A stretch of 33,810 nucleotides of DNA from Deltaproteobacteria bacterium (GCA_024277475.1 JAJRVC010000169.1:1-33810); one strand, 5' to 3'. Positions 13,730-22,494 are shown, counted from the stretch's first letter. Translations and numbers: made by a program. Notes: generated by a model not told the origin, from the sequence alone.

Positions 13730-15442
13730 ATGACCTGCGAAACAAAAAAAGAACCATGCCTTTTCAGTGCCGAACATGTCGATCAGATCAAACGGGAATA
13801 TAAAGAGTGGTTCAACAACAGTCTGAACGATGATGACCGGAAGATGGAGGGCAAGTATTTTACCCAGAGCGGAATCCCCATCAAAATGATTTATACCCCC
13901 GCTGATATTGAAGATATCCACTATTCCGAAGACCTTGGTTTTTCAGGACAACCGCCTTATCTGCGAGGCGTCTACCCCAATATGTATCGGGGCAGACCGT
14001 TTACCGTGCGTCAGCTGGCCGGTCTGGGAACATCAGAGGATTGTAACGAAAGGATTAAGTATCTTCTAAAACACGGGGCCACGGGTATAAATATCCTCTT
14101 TGATCTTCCCACTATCCGCGGTTATAACTCAGATGACCCCGAGGCGGAGGGAAACGTCGGCCACTGCGGTGCGGCGGTGGATTCGATCCGGGACATCGAC
14201 GCTTATTTTGCCGATATCGATTTGGGCGGCATCAGCACCTCCATCGTAACCCATCTACCCAGCACCAGCCTGGTCATTCCGGGCATGTATTTTAGTGTGG
14301 CCGAAGCGCGCGGGACACCTGTTTCACAGCTGGCAGGCACCTGCCAGAATGATTTCATTATGGAAACCTGTGTGGGAAGTGCCCCGGAAATACTGCCGCC
14401 TGCCGTTTCATTTCGCATGCAGTGTGATGTAGTTGAATGGATATGTAAACATTTTGACCGCTGGAATCCCATCAGTTACAATGGTTACAATTTGAGAGAA
14501 GCCGGCACGGATGCGGTTACCGAAGTCGGGATCGCCATCGCCAATGCCATCGCCACCGCCGAGGAATTAATCAGGAGGGGAATGAAAATTGATGATATTG
14601 CCCCCCGCATGTCTTTTTTCTGGGATCTCCACAATGACTTTTTTGAGGAAATAGCCAAATGCCGCGCCAGCCGGAAGGTTTGGTATAAGATAATGAAAGA
14701 CCGCTTCGGCGCCCAAAACCCTAAATCCATGCTAATGCGTTTTCATGTCCAAACCGCAGGGGTCACCCTGCCTGCAACCGAACCACTGAACAATATTGCG
14801 CGGTCCGCCATCCAGGGGCTGGCCGGGGTGTTTGGCGGCTGTCAATCCCTGCATATCGACTCCTTTGACGAAGCCTATTCGGCGCCCACGGAACAGGCGG
14901 CCCTGGTCTCAATCCGCACCCAACAGATAATACAGGCTGAAACCGGTGTAACGAACACGGTCGACCCGTTGGCCGGATCTTACTACATAGAGGATCTCAC
15001 CCGGGAAATGGAGAAAAAAATATCTAATTATGTTGACATGATCGAAAAAATGGGCGGGCTTGTTAACGTGATCGAAAGCGGCTGGCTTCATCGTGAGATC
15101 AGCAATTTCAATACAAGATATCAGCAGAAAATTGAAACCGGAGAAACAAAAATAGTGGGTGTGAACTATATGAAAGCGCAAGATGAAAACGTCACGCCCA
15201 TCGAAGTGTTTGAATACCCGGAGGCATATTCCCGGCAAAAGGCCAAATTAGAGCGTCTGAGAAAGGAACGCGACGATAACAGCGTAAACAATTGTCTGAA
15301 AACTTTACGGGAAAAATGCCACAGCAACGATAATTTATTCCCTTATTGTATGCAGGCAACTAAAAATCTTGTAACCCTGGGTGAGATTGAAGCGCTTTTC
15401 CGCATAGAGTTCGGCTTGTGGGCATTTCCTCTCATTGCATAA
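13730..15442 (+). CDS. B12-dependent acyl-CoA mutase, large subunit, non-canonical active site
   Basis: A 570-residue acyl-CoA mutase TIM-barrel subunit, like the large subunits of isobutyryl- and 2-hydroxyisobutyryl-CoA mutase in lacking a C-terminal B12 domain. The CoA-channel block RGVYPNMYRGRPFTVRQ is typical. From a remembered alignment, substrate-pocket positions differ: Leu96 where methylmalonyl-CoA mutase has Tyr89 (Phe or Ile in other mutases), Gly216 where it has the carboxylate-binding Arg207 (Gln in others), and Asn254 in place of His244 (GYN for GYH). Leu123 replaces the Asp that marks hydroxyisobutyryl-CoA mutase. The pocket looks more open and apolar, so methylmalonyl/succinyl-CoA is unlikely. 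Start ATG with GGAG upstream. The small subunit and MeaB follow directly. Confidence 0.9.
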   Translation: MTCETKKEPCLFSAEHVDQIKREYKEWFNNSLNDDDRKMEGKYFTQSGIPIKMIYTPADIEDIHYSEDLGFSGQPPYLRGVYPNMYRGRPFTVRQLAGLGTSEDCNERIKYLLKHGATGINILFDLPTIRGYNSDDPEAEGNVGHCGAAVDSIRDIDAYFADIDLGGISTSIVTHLPSTSLVIPGMYFSVAEARGTPVSQLAGTCQNDFIMETCVGSAPEILPPAVSFRMQCDVVEWICKHFDRWNPISYNGYNLREAGTDAVTEVGIAIANAIATAEELIRRGMKIDDIAPRMSFFWDLHNDFFEEIAKCRASRKVWYKIMKDRFGAQNPKSMLMRFHVQTAGVTLPATEPLNNIARSAIQGLAGVFGGCQSLHIDSFDEAYSAPTEQAALVSIRTQQIIQAETGVTNTVDPLAGSYYIEDLTREMEKKISNYVDMIEKMGGLVNVIESGWLHREISNFNTRYQQKIETGETKIVGVNYMKAQDENVTPIEVFEYPEAYSRQKAKLERLRKERDDNSVNNCLKTLREKCHSNDNLFPYCMQATKNLVTLGEIEALFRIEFGLWAFPLIA

Positions 15443-15479
15443 TGTCGCCAGGCTCATACTGGGATAGAGGACATAACCG

Positions 15480-15872
15480 ATGGAGAGAAAAATCAGAGTT
15501 TTGATGGCCAAACTGGGTCTCGATATACACTGGCGTGGTGTCTATCTCGTGTGCCAATTTTTAAAGGAAGCCGGCATTGAAGTGATTTATATCGGAAACA
15601 AATTTCCGGAACAAATTGTAGCGGCCGCCATCGAAGAAGACGTGGATGTGGTTGGCCTGAGTACGCTGAGCGGCAACCATCTCACGCTGGGACCCAAGGT
15701 TGTAAACCTGCTAAAACAGGAAGGAGCCGACAACATCAAGGTCGTCATGGGGGGTACGATACCGCCCAAACACGTTCCCATATTGAAGGGTAAGGGAATA
15801 CAGGCAATTTATGGGCCCGATACCCCTATGGAGGTTATCGTTAACGGAATTACGGAATTGGTTCCCCTGTGA
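15480..15872 (+). CDS. B12-binding small subunit of the acyl-CoA mutase
   Basis: A 130-residue cobalamin-binding domain. It has the full base-off/His-on signature: D-x-H-x-x-G in GLDIHWRG near residue 15, S-x-L in GLSTLSGNH near 60, and GG in VMGGTIPP near 93. The histidine of the first motif ligates cobalt. Its size matches the separate small subunits of isobutyryl- and 2-hydroxyisobutyryl-CoA mutases. It lies 37 nt after the large subunit and abuts the MeaB gene, so the three are co-translated. The ATG at 15480 has only a weak ribosome site (GGAC). Confidence 0.93.
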   Translation: MERKIRVLMAKLGLDIHWRGVYLVCQFLKEAGIEVIYIGNKFPEQIVAAAIEEDVDVVGLSTLSGNHLTLGPKVVNLLKQEGADNIKVVMGGTIPPKHVPILKGKGIQAIYGPDTPMEVIVNGITELVPL

Positions 15873-15880
15873 GGCTGTTG

Positions 15881-16837
15881 ATGGAGGATATCGACCGGTT
15901 GATTGAAAAATCCTTAAAGGGTGAAAAGCGTTCAACCGCACGCCTGATTTCTTTGGTGGAAAGAGGCGATCACACGGCGCCCTATATTCTGGAGAAAATA
16001 TATCCTCACTCTGGATCCGCGTTTTACATTGGTATCACGGGCTCGCCGGGAGTAGGCAAAAGCACCCTGGTGGACCGCCTGGTCCGGCTGTTTTGCCGCA
16101 ACGATCATTCTGTAGGGGTCATTGCCGTTGACCCGGGCAGCCCTTTTAGCGGAGGCGCTTTTCTAGGTGATCGCATTCGCATGACCCTGAAGCAGGAAGA
16201 TGGAAATTTTTTTTTCCGCAGTATGAGTGCCGGCAGGATGTCAGGGGGACTCGCATCGACCACCAGGACCGTTTCTCGCATATTAGATGCCGGTGGAAAC
16301 GACATTATCATCATTGAAACCGTCGGCGTCGGGCAATCCGAATTGGACATCACCCGGGCTGCGGACACTGTTCTGGTTGTAGTGATGCCCGAGGCGGGTG
16401 ACAGCATGCAGATTCTCAAGGCCGGGCTCATGGAAATTTCAGACATCCTGATTGTTAACAAATCAGATCTTCCAAATTCGGAGAATATTTCTTCTTCCAT
16501 CCGCAGGATGTTGGAAAATTCTCCCCGCGAAGCCCAATGGCAGCCTCCTGTACTTTCAACTTCTGCCTCCTTGAATAAGGGCATCGATGGGCTATACGAA
16601 GAAATTTGGCAGCATTATCATTTTCTGCAAAAAGATCTTCGTTTGGAATCACGCAGAAAAAGCCAATGGAAACAAGAATTATTACAGGAAATACAGTCAG
16701 GATTCGTCGAGATACTAAGCAAAGGTTTATTTCTTGAAAAAAATATTGACCGCCTTGTGGACGATGCCTGGCAACAAAGGACAGCCCCACAGACTGTAGC
16801 GTATCAGATTATTAAAAAAATATTAATACACGACTGA
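15881..16837 (+). CDS. meaB: MeaB/ArgK-type G-protein chaperone of the mutase
   Basis: A P-loop GTPase of ~318 residues that protects acyl-CoA mutases and gates adenosylcobalamin loading. Motifs are GITGSPGVGKSTLVDRL (Walker A), AVDPGSPFSGGAFLGDRIRM, ETVGVGQSE (switch region) and the guanine-specificity motif NKSD. I prefer ATG 15881, which has GAGG 6 nt upstream; GTG 15869, overlapping the small-subunit stop, would add four residues. Its place after both mutase subunits marks it as dedicated to this mutase. Confidence 0.92.
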   Translation: MEDIDRLIEKSLKGEKRSTARLISLVERGDHTAPYILEKIYPHSGSAFYIGITGSPGVGKSTLVDRLVRLFCRNDHSVGVIAVDPGSPFSGGAFLGDRIRMTLKQEDGNFFFRSMSAGRMSGGLASTTRTVSRILDAGGNDIIIIETVGVGQSELDITRAADTVLVVVMPEAGDSMQILKAGLMEISDILIVNKSDLPNSENISSSIRRMLENSPREAQWQPPVLSTSASLNKGIDGLYEEIWQHYHFLQKDLRLESRRKSQWKQELLQEIQSGFVEILSKGLFLEKNIDRLVDDAWQQRTAPQTVAYQIIKKILIHD

Positions 16838-16855
16838 CCCGTCAGCGGAGGAAAA

Positions 16856-17527
16856 ATGAAATTAATTGATCAAGCGCTTAAAGAGGGACGTACCGCACTT
16901 TCTGAATATGAATCCAAACAGATGCTGGTGTCTTACGGTATTCCGGTGACACAGGAAGAGCTTGTCATCAGCATGGAGGGTCTTTCTGAAGCACTCCCCA
17001 AAATCGGCTATCCACTGGTCATGAAAGGGTGCGCTGCAGAAATCGCTCACAAAACCGAAAAAGGACTGATCCGGCTGGATATCAGAAATGAAGATGAAGC
17101 CCGAACGGCCTTTAAAGAAATTACGGCTGCCATGGACAGCGCCGAAAAGGCGGTGCTGGTTCAGCAGATGGTCAAAGGCCAGCGCGAGCTGGTGGTAGGG
17201 CTGACCCGTGATCCCCAGTTTGGCCCCTGCGTCATGTTCGGGCTGGGTGGAATATTTACCGAGGTTTTAGAAGACACCTCTTTCCGGGTCGCCCCTATAG
17301 AAAAACGGGACGCTCTGGAAATGATCCAGGAAATCAAGGCCCACAAGATCCTGGGACCCATACGCGGTATGGAACCGGCAGATAAGGATATGCTGGCTGA
17401 CATTCTAATAGCCATCGGGCGGCTTGGAATTGAGAATGAGGCCGTCAAGGAGATTGACATCAATCCGCTGATAATTTCCCAGGGTAAGCCGGTGGCGGTG
17501 GATGCGCTGGTAGTATTAGGCCCTTAG
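16856..17527 (+). CDS. acdB: ADP-forming acyl-CoA synthetase, beta (ATP-grasp) subunit
   Basis: A 223-residue ATP-grasp subunit. The family block MKGCAAEIAHKTEKGLIRLD lies near residue 58, VLVQQMVKGQRELVVGLTRD near 100, and FGLGGIFTEVLED near 130; the C-terminal EIDINPLI is the usual metal and nucleotide end. With the alpha subunit it converts acyl-CoA + ADP + Pi to acid + CoA + ATP, reversibly. The ribosome site GGAGG is strong and the gap after meaB is only ~18 nt. The context suggests that the rearranged acyl-CoA is cleaved for ATP, or that acids are activated by this enzyme when the broken ligase is not made. Confidence 0.88.
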   Translation: MKLIDQALKEGRTALSEYESKQMLVSYGIPVTQEELVISMEGLSEALPKIGYPLVMKGCAAEIAHKTEKGLIRLDIRNEDEARTAFKEITAAMDSAEKAVLVQQMVKGQRELVVGLTRDPQFGPCVMFGLGGIFTEVLEDTSFRVAPIEKRDALEMIQEIKAHKILGPIRGMEPADKDMLADILIAIGRLGIENEAVKEIDINPLIISQGKPVAVDALVVLGP

Positions 17528-17619
17528 ACCCTCGTTTCTGATAGGACGTTGTAAGTAAGTGAGGGTTTCAGATGGAAACGCTTCGCTAAATCTTTTTTAA
17601 AACAGACAGAATACATTCA

Positions 17620-17658
17620 TTCAACGTTCGACGTTGGGCGTTCGATGTTCGACGTTCA
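17620..17658. repeat. TTCGACGTT-type repeat, left of acdA
   Basis: A 39-bp tract of repeated GTTCGACGTT words with GGGCG in the middle. Its close inverse lies at 19354-19391, on the other side of acdA. A related GCTTCGCT...TTTTTTAAA word is near both copies. Confidence 0.65.
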
Positions 17659-17708
17659 TCAGTTTCTTTTCCGATTAGACCGCCCGTTTTTCAGACCGAC
17701 GGCTGGGC

Positions 17709-17753
17709 TGAACCTTGAACCTACACCCTTAACCTTGAACCTGTAAACGGTTA
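17709..17753. repeat. Intergenic TGAACC...AACGGTTA repeat, copy 3
   Basis: Repeated CTGAACCTTGAACC and CCTTAACCTTGAACC words end with AACGGTTA (17746-17753), as in the copies at 220-281 and 748-858. It lies directly ahead of the ribosome site of acdA. Confidence 0.45.
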
Positions 17754-17769
17754 CGAAAAGAGGAATGCT

Positions 17770-19224
17770 TTGTCTAATTTAGACGTTTTTCTGAATCCCG
17801 GATCGGTTGCGGTTATCGGCGCTTCTGAACGGCCGGGCTCCTGGGGGTCATTTATTATGAGGGGACTGCTTTCGTCGAACTTCCCCGGACACATTTACCC
17901 GGTAAATTCCAGGGGCGGCCAGGTTTTTGACATCCCGGCTTTCAACGATATAGCGCAGATCAACGCTCCCATCGATCTGGCCGTTTGTGCCATTCCTGAA
18001 AAATTTGTGAAAGAAACCATTGAAGCCTGCGGTCGAAAAGGCGTCAAGGGCATTACGGTCATTTCGGCCGGATTCGCAGAGACTTCCGACCGGGGCAGGC
18101 AGCAACAGGCATCCCTTGCCCGGCTGGCGCGTTCCCTCGGTATCCGGCTCATCGGCCCGAACGTCAGCGGCACTTTCAACCTACACGCCGGTTTCAATGC
18201 ATCATCAATTCCCGCCGATGATCTTCTTGCTACGCCCATCGCCGCCGTCTGCCAGGGAGGCTATGCTTTTTATGACATCCTCTCTTCCGGTTGGGCCAAA
18301 GGAATGGGGGTCGGCAAGTTTATTCACACCGGCAATGAGAGCGACCTTACCGTCACGGATTTTCTTCAGCTCTTTGGCAAAGATCCCGAAATTCAGGCCA
18401 TCGTTATGTATATCGAAGCCCTTCGCGATGGTAAGCGCTTCATGGAGATTGCCGGGGAAGTAACCGCAACAAAGCCGGTAGTGGTTTACAAAGCCGGCCG
18501 GACCGTCGACAGCGCCCGGGCGGCCCAGAGCCACACCGGAGCCCTTGCAGGACAGTGGCAGGTATACCACGGCCTGCTGCGACAGGTAGGTGCGGTCGTT
18601 TCGCCTGCCATGGAGCTGCTGCTGCCTATTGGTCATGCTTTAATAGAACGACCGCCGATGGAAGGCAGCCGGGTAGCGATCATTACCGTAGGGGGATCCT
18701 GGGGAGTAGCCCTTTCCGATTGTCTCGCGGAAGCGGGTTTGTCCATTCCGGAATTCAGCCCGGAGCTGCAGAAGGAATTGCGGGCACTGGGGATGCCGGA
18801 TCGCGCATCGGTTAAAAATCCGCTTGATTTCGGCGCTTCCGGACAATTTCTGGCCGTTGATTTTCCGACCTCTCTTGCCCGGACAATTTTAGCTTCAAAA
18901 GAAGTAGACGCCTTAATCCTGCATGGCATCGGCAGACCCGGAATGCATTCGGCAGAGACCTCCGAAGAGTGGAAAATATTTTTGGAAATTGAAAAACAGC
19001 AGATTAACGAAATCTGCGCATTGGAAAAGGAAATGGGCATACCGGTCTTATTCGGCAGCCACTACACCCCCTGGGAAAGCCAGGCAATCAGTGATCTCAA
19101 CAAACAGGGAGTACGGATCTACAATCGACTTCATGAAATCGCCTGGCTGCTGAAGGCCATGCACGAATACGGGGTAATTCGCAAAGAGCGGCTGAAGGCG
19201 GATCAGGACGGAGGCGCCAGGTAG
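17770..19224 (+). CDS. acdA: ADP-forming acyl-CoA synthetase, alpha subunit
   Basis: A 484-residue subunit read from TTG 17770, with AAAGAGGA 5-6 nt upstream. It begins with the CoA-binding Rossmann domain (SVAVIGASERPGSWG), followed by two succinyl-CoA-ligase-like domains. The phosphohistidine is His255 in AAQSHTGALAG. The segment CQGGY near 161 stands where many members have SQSGA, a departure at the second active-site loop. It pairs with acdB, but 240 bp of repeat-rich DNA separates the two genes, whereas the rest of the operon is tight. This suggests that an element was inserted between them. Confidence 0.87.
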   Translation: MSNLDVFLNPGSVAVIGASERPGSWGSFIMRGLLSSNFPGHIYPVNSRGGQVFDIPAFNDIAQINAPIDLAVCAIPEKFVKETIEACGRKGVKGITVISAGFAETSDRGRQQQASLARLARSLGIRLIGPNVSGTFNLHAGFNASSIPADDLLATPIAAVCQGGYAFYDILSSGWAKGMGVGKFIHTGNESDLTVTDFLQLFGKDPEIQAIVMYIEALRDGKRFMEIAGEVTATKPVVVYKAGRTVDSARAAQSHTGALAGQWQVYHGLLRQVGAVVSPAMELLLPIGHALIERPPMEGSRVAIITVGGSWGVALSDCLAEAGLSIPEFSPELQKELRALGMPDRASVKNPLDFGASGQFLAVDFPTSLARTILASKEVDALILHGIGRPGMHSAETSEEWKIFLEIEKQQINEICALEKEMGIPVLFGSHYTPWESQAISDLNKQGVRIYNRLHEIAWLLKAMHEYGVIRKERLKADQDGGAR

Positions 19225-19353
19225 TTTAACGCCTCATATGAAACCACATCATTTATTACAAAAATATAATTTTTTTTCTGATTAAACCGGTCGCTTTGGC
19301 TGCCGGCAACCGGGTCCGCACGAAACACCACCTGGCCGGAACAGTGAATTGAT

Positions 19354-19391
19354 TGAACGTCGAACGTCGAACGCCCAACGTCGAATATTGA
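19354..19391. repeat. TTCGACGTT-type repeat in inverse orientation, right of acdA
   Basis: The inverse of the tract at 17620-17658: repeated GAACGTCGAACGTC words with a CGCCC core. The two copies flank acdA as an imperfect inverted pair. The rest of the 19225-19474 gap is AT-rich, with no gene I trust. Confidence 0.65.
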
Positions 19392-19409
19392 TGACGCTAC
19401 GCTTTATCT

Positions 19410-19430
19410 ATTTTAAAACAAGCGAACCGC
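19410..19430 (-). repeat. 21-bp word, inverse of 12158-12178
   Basis: An exact 21-bp reverse complement of 12158-12178, ending AAGCGAACCGC on the plus strand. It is part of the intergenic repeat tract beside the inverted element at 19354-19391. Confidence 0.6.
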
Positions 19431-19474
19431 TGAATTTCGAATGGTGGATGCCGCTTCGCTCTGCTTTTTTTAAA

Positions 19475-21913
19475 TCACTTTTTTTCTATCAATACGGTCC
19501 AGTGTCCGGAAACTTTTTCCTGGTTCAAAATTTTATGACCTTCAAGTTTTACAGAAGCCGGAACATTTTTAATCGGCTCCCCGTCATCAAGATAAATTTC
19601 CAGGGTTTGACCGGATTTCAGGGCGGCCAGTTGAATCTTGGTTTTAACAAAGTTAATCGGGCACTTTACACCCCGCAGGTCTTTAAACCGATCGGTTTTC
19701 CGTTTATCTTCATCGGCTGCTGTCGCCTCAGGTCTGGTATCGTAATGTTTGGCCTCCATATTAATTGCGAGATTCTGTGTTTCTCCCGGAAATCGCATGG
19801 TGTCATCCATGGTTCCATAGAGTGTCCTTATATCTTCGGCAAGAAGGATAACCTTATTCTGATGATCGACTAACCGGTCAGGATTTTCGTTGTGAACCAG
19901 CCTGACGATAAACCGATGGCTTTCAGCTACCAGGCCGGTGTCGATAAAATGTTTGCGAAACAGCTCATATATTTCCGCGGCGGTTTTTGGCTCTTCTCCC
20001 CGGGTAACCATAAGCATCCGACAGGAGCAGAATACGGTATCTTTCAAAATGGAGAGAAGTTTCCGGGGGTGCTTGTTATTTTTCCATAATTCAATGGCTT
20101 TAACATTGTCTTGAATGGCCTTGTCGTCGACATTGATCATATCGTAGATTCCGGCTGCGCATTCCGCTTTTCCGATGTCTTTGACCGAGAAAAGCTCGTT
20201 AGAGCCATAATCATAGTAGTATCTTTGATCCTCTTTAAATGTTGGGATTTTGTTATAACCGTTTTCACACAGAGTGGTGATGTGATTCTTCCCGCCGTTA
20301 TGCCAGTATCCGTAAAAATTTACGGCATCATTTTTTTCTTTTTTATAGGACTGGTAGGCTTTTAATACTTCAGACAAAAAGCGCGGCATGTCCCGGGCAT
20401 GTACCCAGCCTACGAATTGGCCCAATTGTGTTTCTGCGGCCCTGATTCTGGCGCCGCCGAGCACGTTGTAAGTGGGTATTAGACGACCCTGTATCCGGCG
20501 CACCTTGCCGAAAAAACCAAGATCCGCAATCCAGTGATTGGAGCAGGCATTGGGGCACCCGCTGATGTGGATTCGAATATCTTTCAGCCGGTCAAATTCC
20601 AGGTCTTCGATATCGAAATTATTAAAGATGGCTTTCGTGGCCGGTCGGGGACGATTTAATCCGATCTGGCAGGTCTGGGCGCCGGTGCATGGGACGACGT
20701 TTCCGTATAGGCGTGGTTTATGACTCAATGTCCGAAGCTTTGTGATGCTTCTATAAAGATTTTTCAAGTACTTTTCAGGGATATTGCGAATATGAAAATT
20801 TTGATCGGTGCCGCATCGCAGCACATTGTCTCCAAAGGGTCTTAAAATTTGTGCTAATTTGATACAATCTTCGCTATCAAGGTCTCCCAGGTCGAGAGGG
20901 AGTAATATGTTAGACAGACCCGGTTGCTTTTGCGACGACACATGCCGGTCCAACCAGGTTCCATAACCTTGATCGCCTTCAATCAATGGCTCAAGATCGA
21001 TTTTACGATTCAGGTTTTCGGCATTGTCAATCGTTTTGATATCGAGTTTAAGGCTATCGTCATGATAGATTTTATCCAGTTGCCGCCTATAAAGTTTGCG
21101 AAATTTCTCCGCCCCGAGGTCATCGTGGATTAAAAATCGGATACGGGAGTGGTGTTTGTTGCGGCGATTGCCATAATCATGAAAGACATTTTTGATTGAC
21201 CGCGCCACATGATAAACCTTGTCCTTTGCAATAAATCCGTGCAGCAGAATTCCAATATGGGGTATGGCGCCTAAACCACCTCCGGCATAAACCCTAAATC
21301 CTTTTTCACCCTTATCGTTGACCCGGGCAACAAAGCCGAGATCTTGAATGGTGCTGAATGCTTCATCCTCCGACAGTGAGGAGAAGGTCGTTTTAAATTT
21401 TCGGGGTAATTCAAAACTATCGGCCTCCGCAATAAGGCGCGCCGTTAACGCCAGGGCGTACGGTTGAACATCGAACAGCTCATCCGGACAAATTCCCGAG
21501 TCGTGATTGGTCCATATATTGCGAATGGTGTGTCCGCCGCCGCCTTTCATGCTGAGTCCGACTTCTTTAAGCTCCCGGGCTATGGAAATGACGTCTACCA
21601 GATGGGTGTGGTGGATTTGGATTTCCGATCGGGTGGTGATGTGCACCCAGGGATGCCCGTATCTTTTTGCCAGAGCTGCGATTTTTGCCAACTGAGCCGG
21701 CGTAATAATGTTTGCAGCACAGCGAATGCGGCACATATGGGTCTGATAATTTCTTTCCTGATAAACTCCCATTTTAACACGTTTGGCCGTAAACGCCGTT
21801 GCATGTAAATTGCCGGAGTTAAATTCACAGATTTCATTTTCAAACCGATCAACATCACGATCCAAACTAAATGGCAGTTGATAATGGATATTGGATGGGC
21901 TGCGTTTATTCAT
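19475..21913 (-). CDS. Siroheme sulfite reductase fused to a helical domain and a C-terminal TusA domain
   Basis: 812 residues from ATG 21913, which has AGGAG 11 nt upstream; a TTG nine codons earlier overlaps that site. Residues ~1-560 form a sulfite/nitrite reductase with the siroheme-[4Fe-4S] motif CTGAQTC...GCPNAC and the substrate-contact stretch HMCRIRCAANI. A helical, possibly HEPN-like region spans ~590-720. The last ~75 residues are a TusA domain with DLRGVKCPINF, including the sulfur-binding cysteine. The fusion suggests that sulfide made from sulfite is held as persulfide on the TusA end and handed on. It is the last gene of the sulfur-carrier operon (~187 nt after the JAMM gene). 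The single-chain format points to assimilatory use, not to DsrAB. Confidence 0.88.
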   Translation of the reverse strand: MNKRSPSNIHYQLPFSLDRDVDRFENEICEFNSGNLHATAFTAKRVKMGVYQERNYQTHMCRIRCAANIITPAQLAKIAALAKRYGHPWVHITTRSEIQIHHTHLVDVISIARELKEVGLSMKGGGGHTIRNIWTNHDSGICPDELFDVQPYALALTARLIAEADSFELPRKFKTTFSSLSEDEAFSTIQDLGFVARVNDKGEKGFRVYAGGGLGAIPHIGILLHGFIAKDKVYHVARSIKNVFHDYGNRRNKHHSRIRFLIHDDLGAEKFRKLYRRQLDKIYHDDSLKLDIKTIDNAENLNRKIDLEPLIEGDQGYGTWLDRHVSSQKQPGLSNILLPLDLGDLDSEDCIKLAQILRPFGDNVLRCGTDQNFHIRNIPEKYLKNLYRSITKLRTLSHKPRLYGNVVPCTGAQTCQIGLNRPRPATKAIFNNFDIEDLEFDRLKDIRIHISGCPNACSNHWIADLGFFGKVRRIQGRLIPTYNVLGGARIRAAETQLGQFVGWVHARDMPRFLSEVLKAYQSYKKEKNDAVNFYGYWHNGGKNHITTLCENGYNKIPTFKEDQRYYYDYGSNELFSVKDIGKAECAAGIYDMINVDDKAIQDNVKAIELWKNNKHPRKLLSILKDTVFCSCRMLMVTRGEEPKTAAEIYELFRKHFIDTGLVAESHRFIVRLVHNENPDRLVDHQNKVILLAEDIRTLYGTMDDTMRFPGETQNLAINMEAKHYDTRPEATAADEDKRKTDRFKDLRGVKCPINFVKTKIQLAALKSGQTLEIYLDDGEPIKNVPASVKLEGHKILNQEKVSGHWTVLIEKK

Positions 21914-22099
21914 TTTTTTGTGTTCTCCTGTATTTGACAAACTCGCAAAAAGTCAAAATTGTCGAATTTAGATATTTTATCTTATTGATATTTTTAAGTA
22001 TATAATTCTTTCTTTGTGTTTTTTGTGCCTTTTTGTGGCCCCATGATTTTTAGAAATGCAGATTACAGGACTCGCTTTTCTGCATTATGGGGAAAGGCG

Positions 22100-22492
22100 C
22101 TAAATGATTTTCAGAGGTTCCGGGACCACTTTACCCTCTTTAATTTTGAAAGACTTCATAGTCTTTTGACCATTCGCCAGGGATACAATCACATAATTCA
22201 TGTTGGGATCATAGGCCAGGCGGATATCTTCGGCCGAAGGCCGGGCCGGGGTTACCGGATGGCTGTGATAAACGGCAATCAGCTCCAGTCCGGTTGCCCT
22301 CGACTTTTTAAGAATCCGGAATTGTTCCACGGCATCAAAAGAGAAATGGGTTTCGCTCCGATCTATATTGGTCATCGGAAAGTGTCGTTTGACAAGGTCA
22401 TTTTCTCCGGCAAGATATCCACAGGTCTCCAGGGGTTCTTCCTCTATTGCCTGTTTATAAATCGCCGCCACAATTTTTGCGGGTATTTTCAT
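22100..22492 (-). CDS. JAMM/Mov34 metallopeptidase of the sulfur-carrier pathway
   Basis: A 130-residue single-domain JAMM peptidase. Zinc ligands and the catalytic set are all present: Glu22 (LETCGYLAG), His76 and His78 with Ser86 and Asp89 (HSHPVTPARPSAED, the H-x-H-x7-S-x2-D motif). Relatives such as Mec+ and HcyD cut after the Gly-Gly of a ThiS-like carrier or release an amino acid bound to it. It starts 2 nt after the stop of the MoeB-like gene. The carrier gene in this operon encodes residues after its Gly-Gly, which is the expected substrate for such an enzyme. Confidence 0.88.
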   Translation of the reverse strand: MKIPAKIVAAIYKQAIEEEPLETCGYLAGENDLVKRHFPMTNIDRSETHFSFDAVEQFRILKKSRATGLELIAVYHSHPVTPARPSAEDIRLAYDPNMNYVIVSLANGQKTMKSFKIKEGKVVPEPLKII

Positions 22493-22494
22493 GG

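Noticed and set aside
13730..15442. Methylmalonyl-CoA mutase of propionate metabolism
   Set aside because: The residues that bind the substrate carboxylate and thioester carbonyl are replaced (Gly216, Asn254), and the subunit layout is that of the isobutyryl-type enzymes.
19475..21913. Dissimilatory sulfite reductase (DsrAB)
   Set aside because: It is a single long chain with a TusA tail and sits with amino-acid sulfur genes, which fits an assimilatory enzyme.
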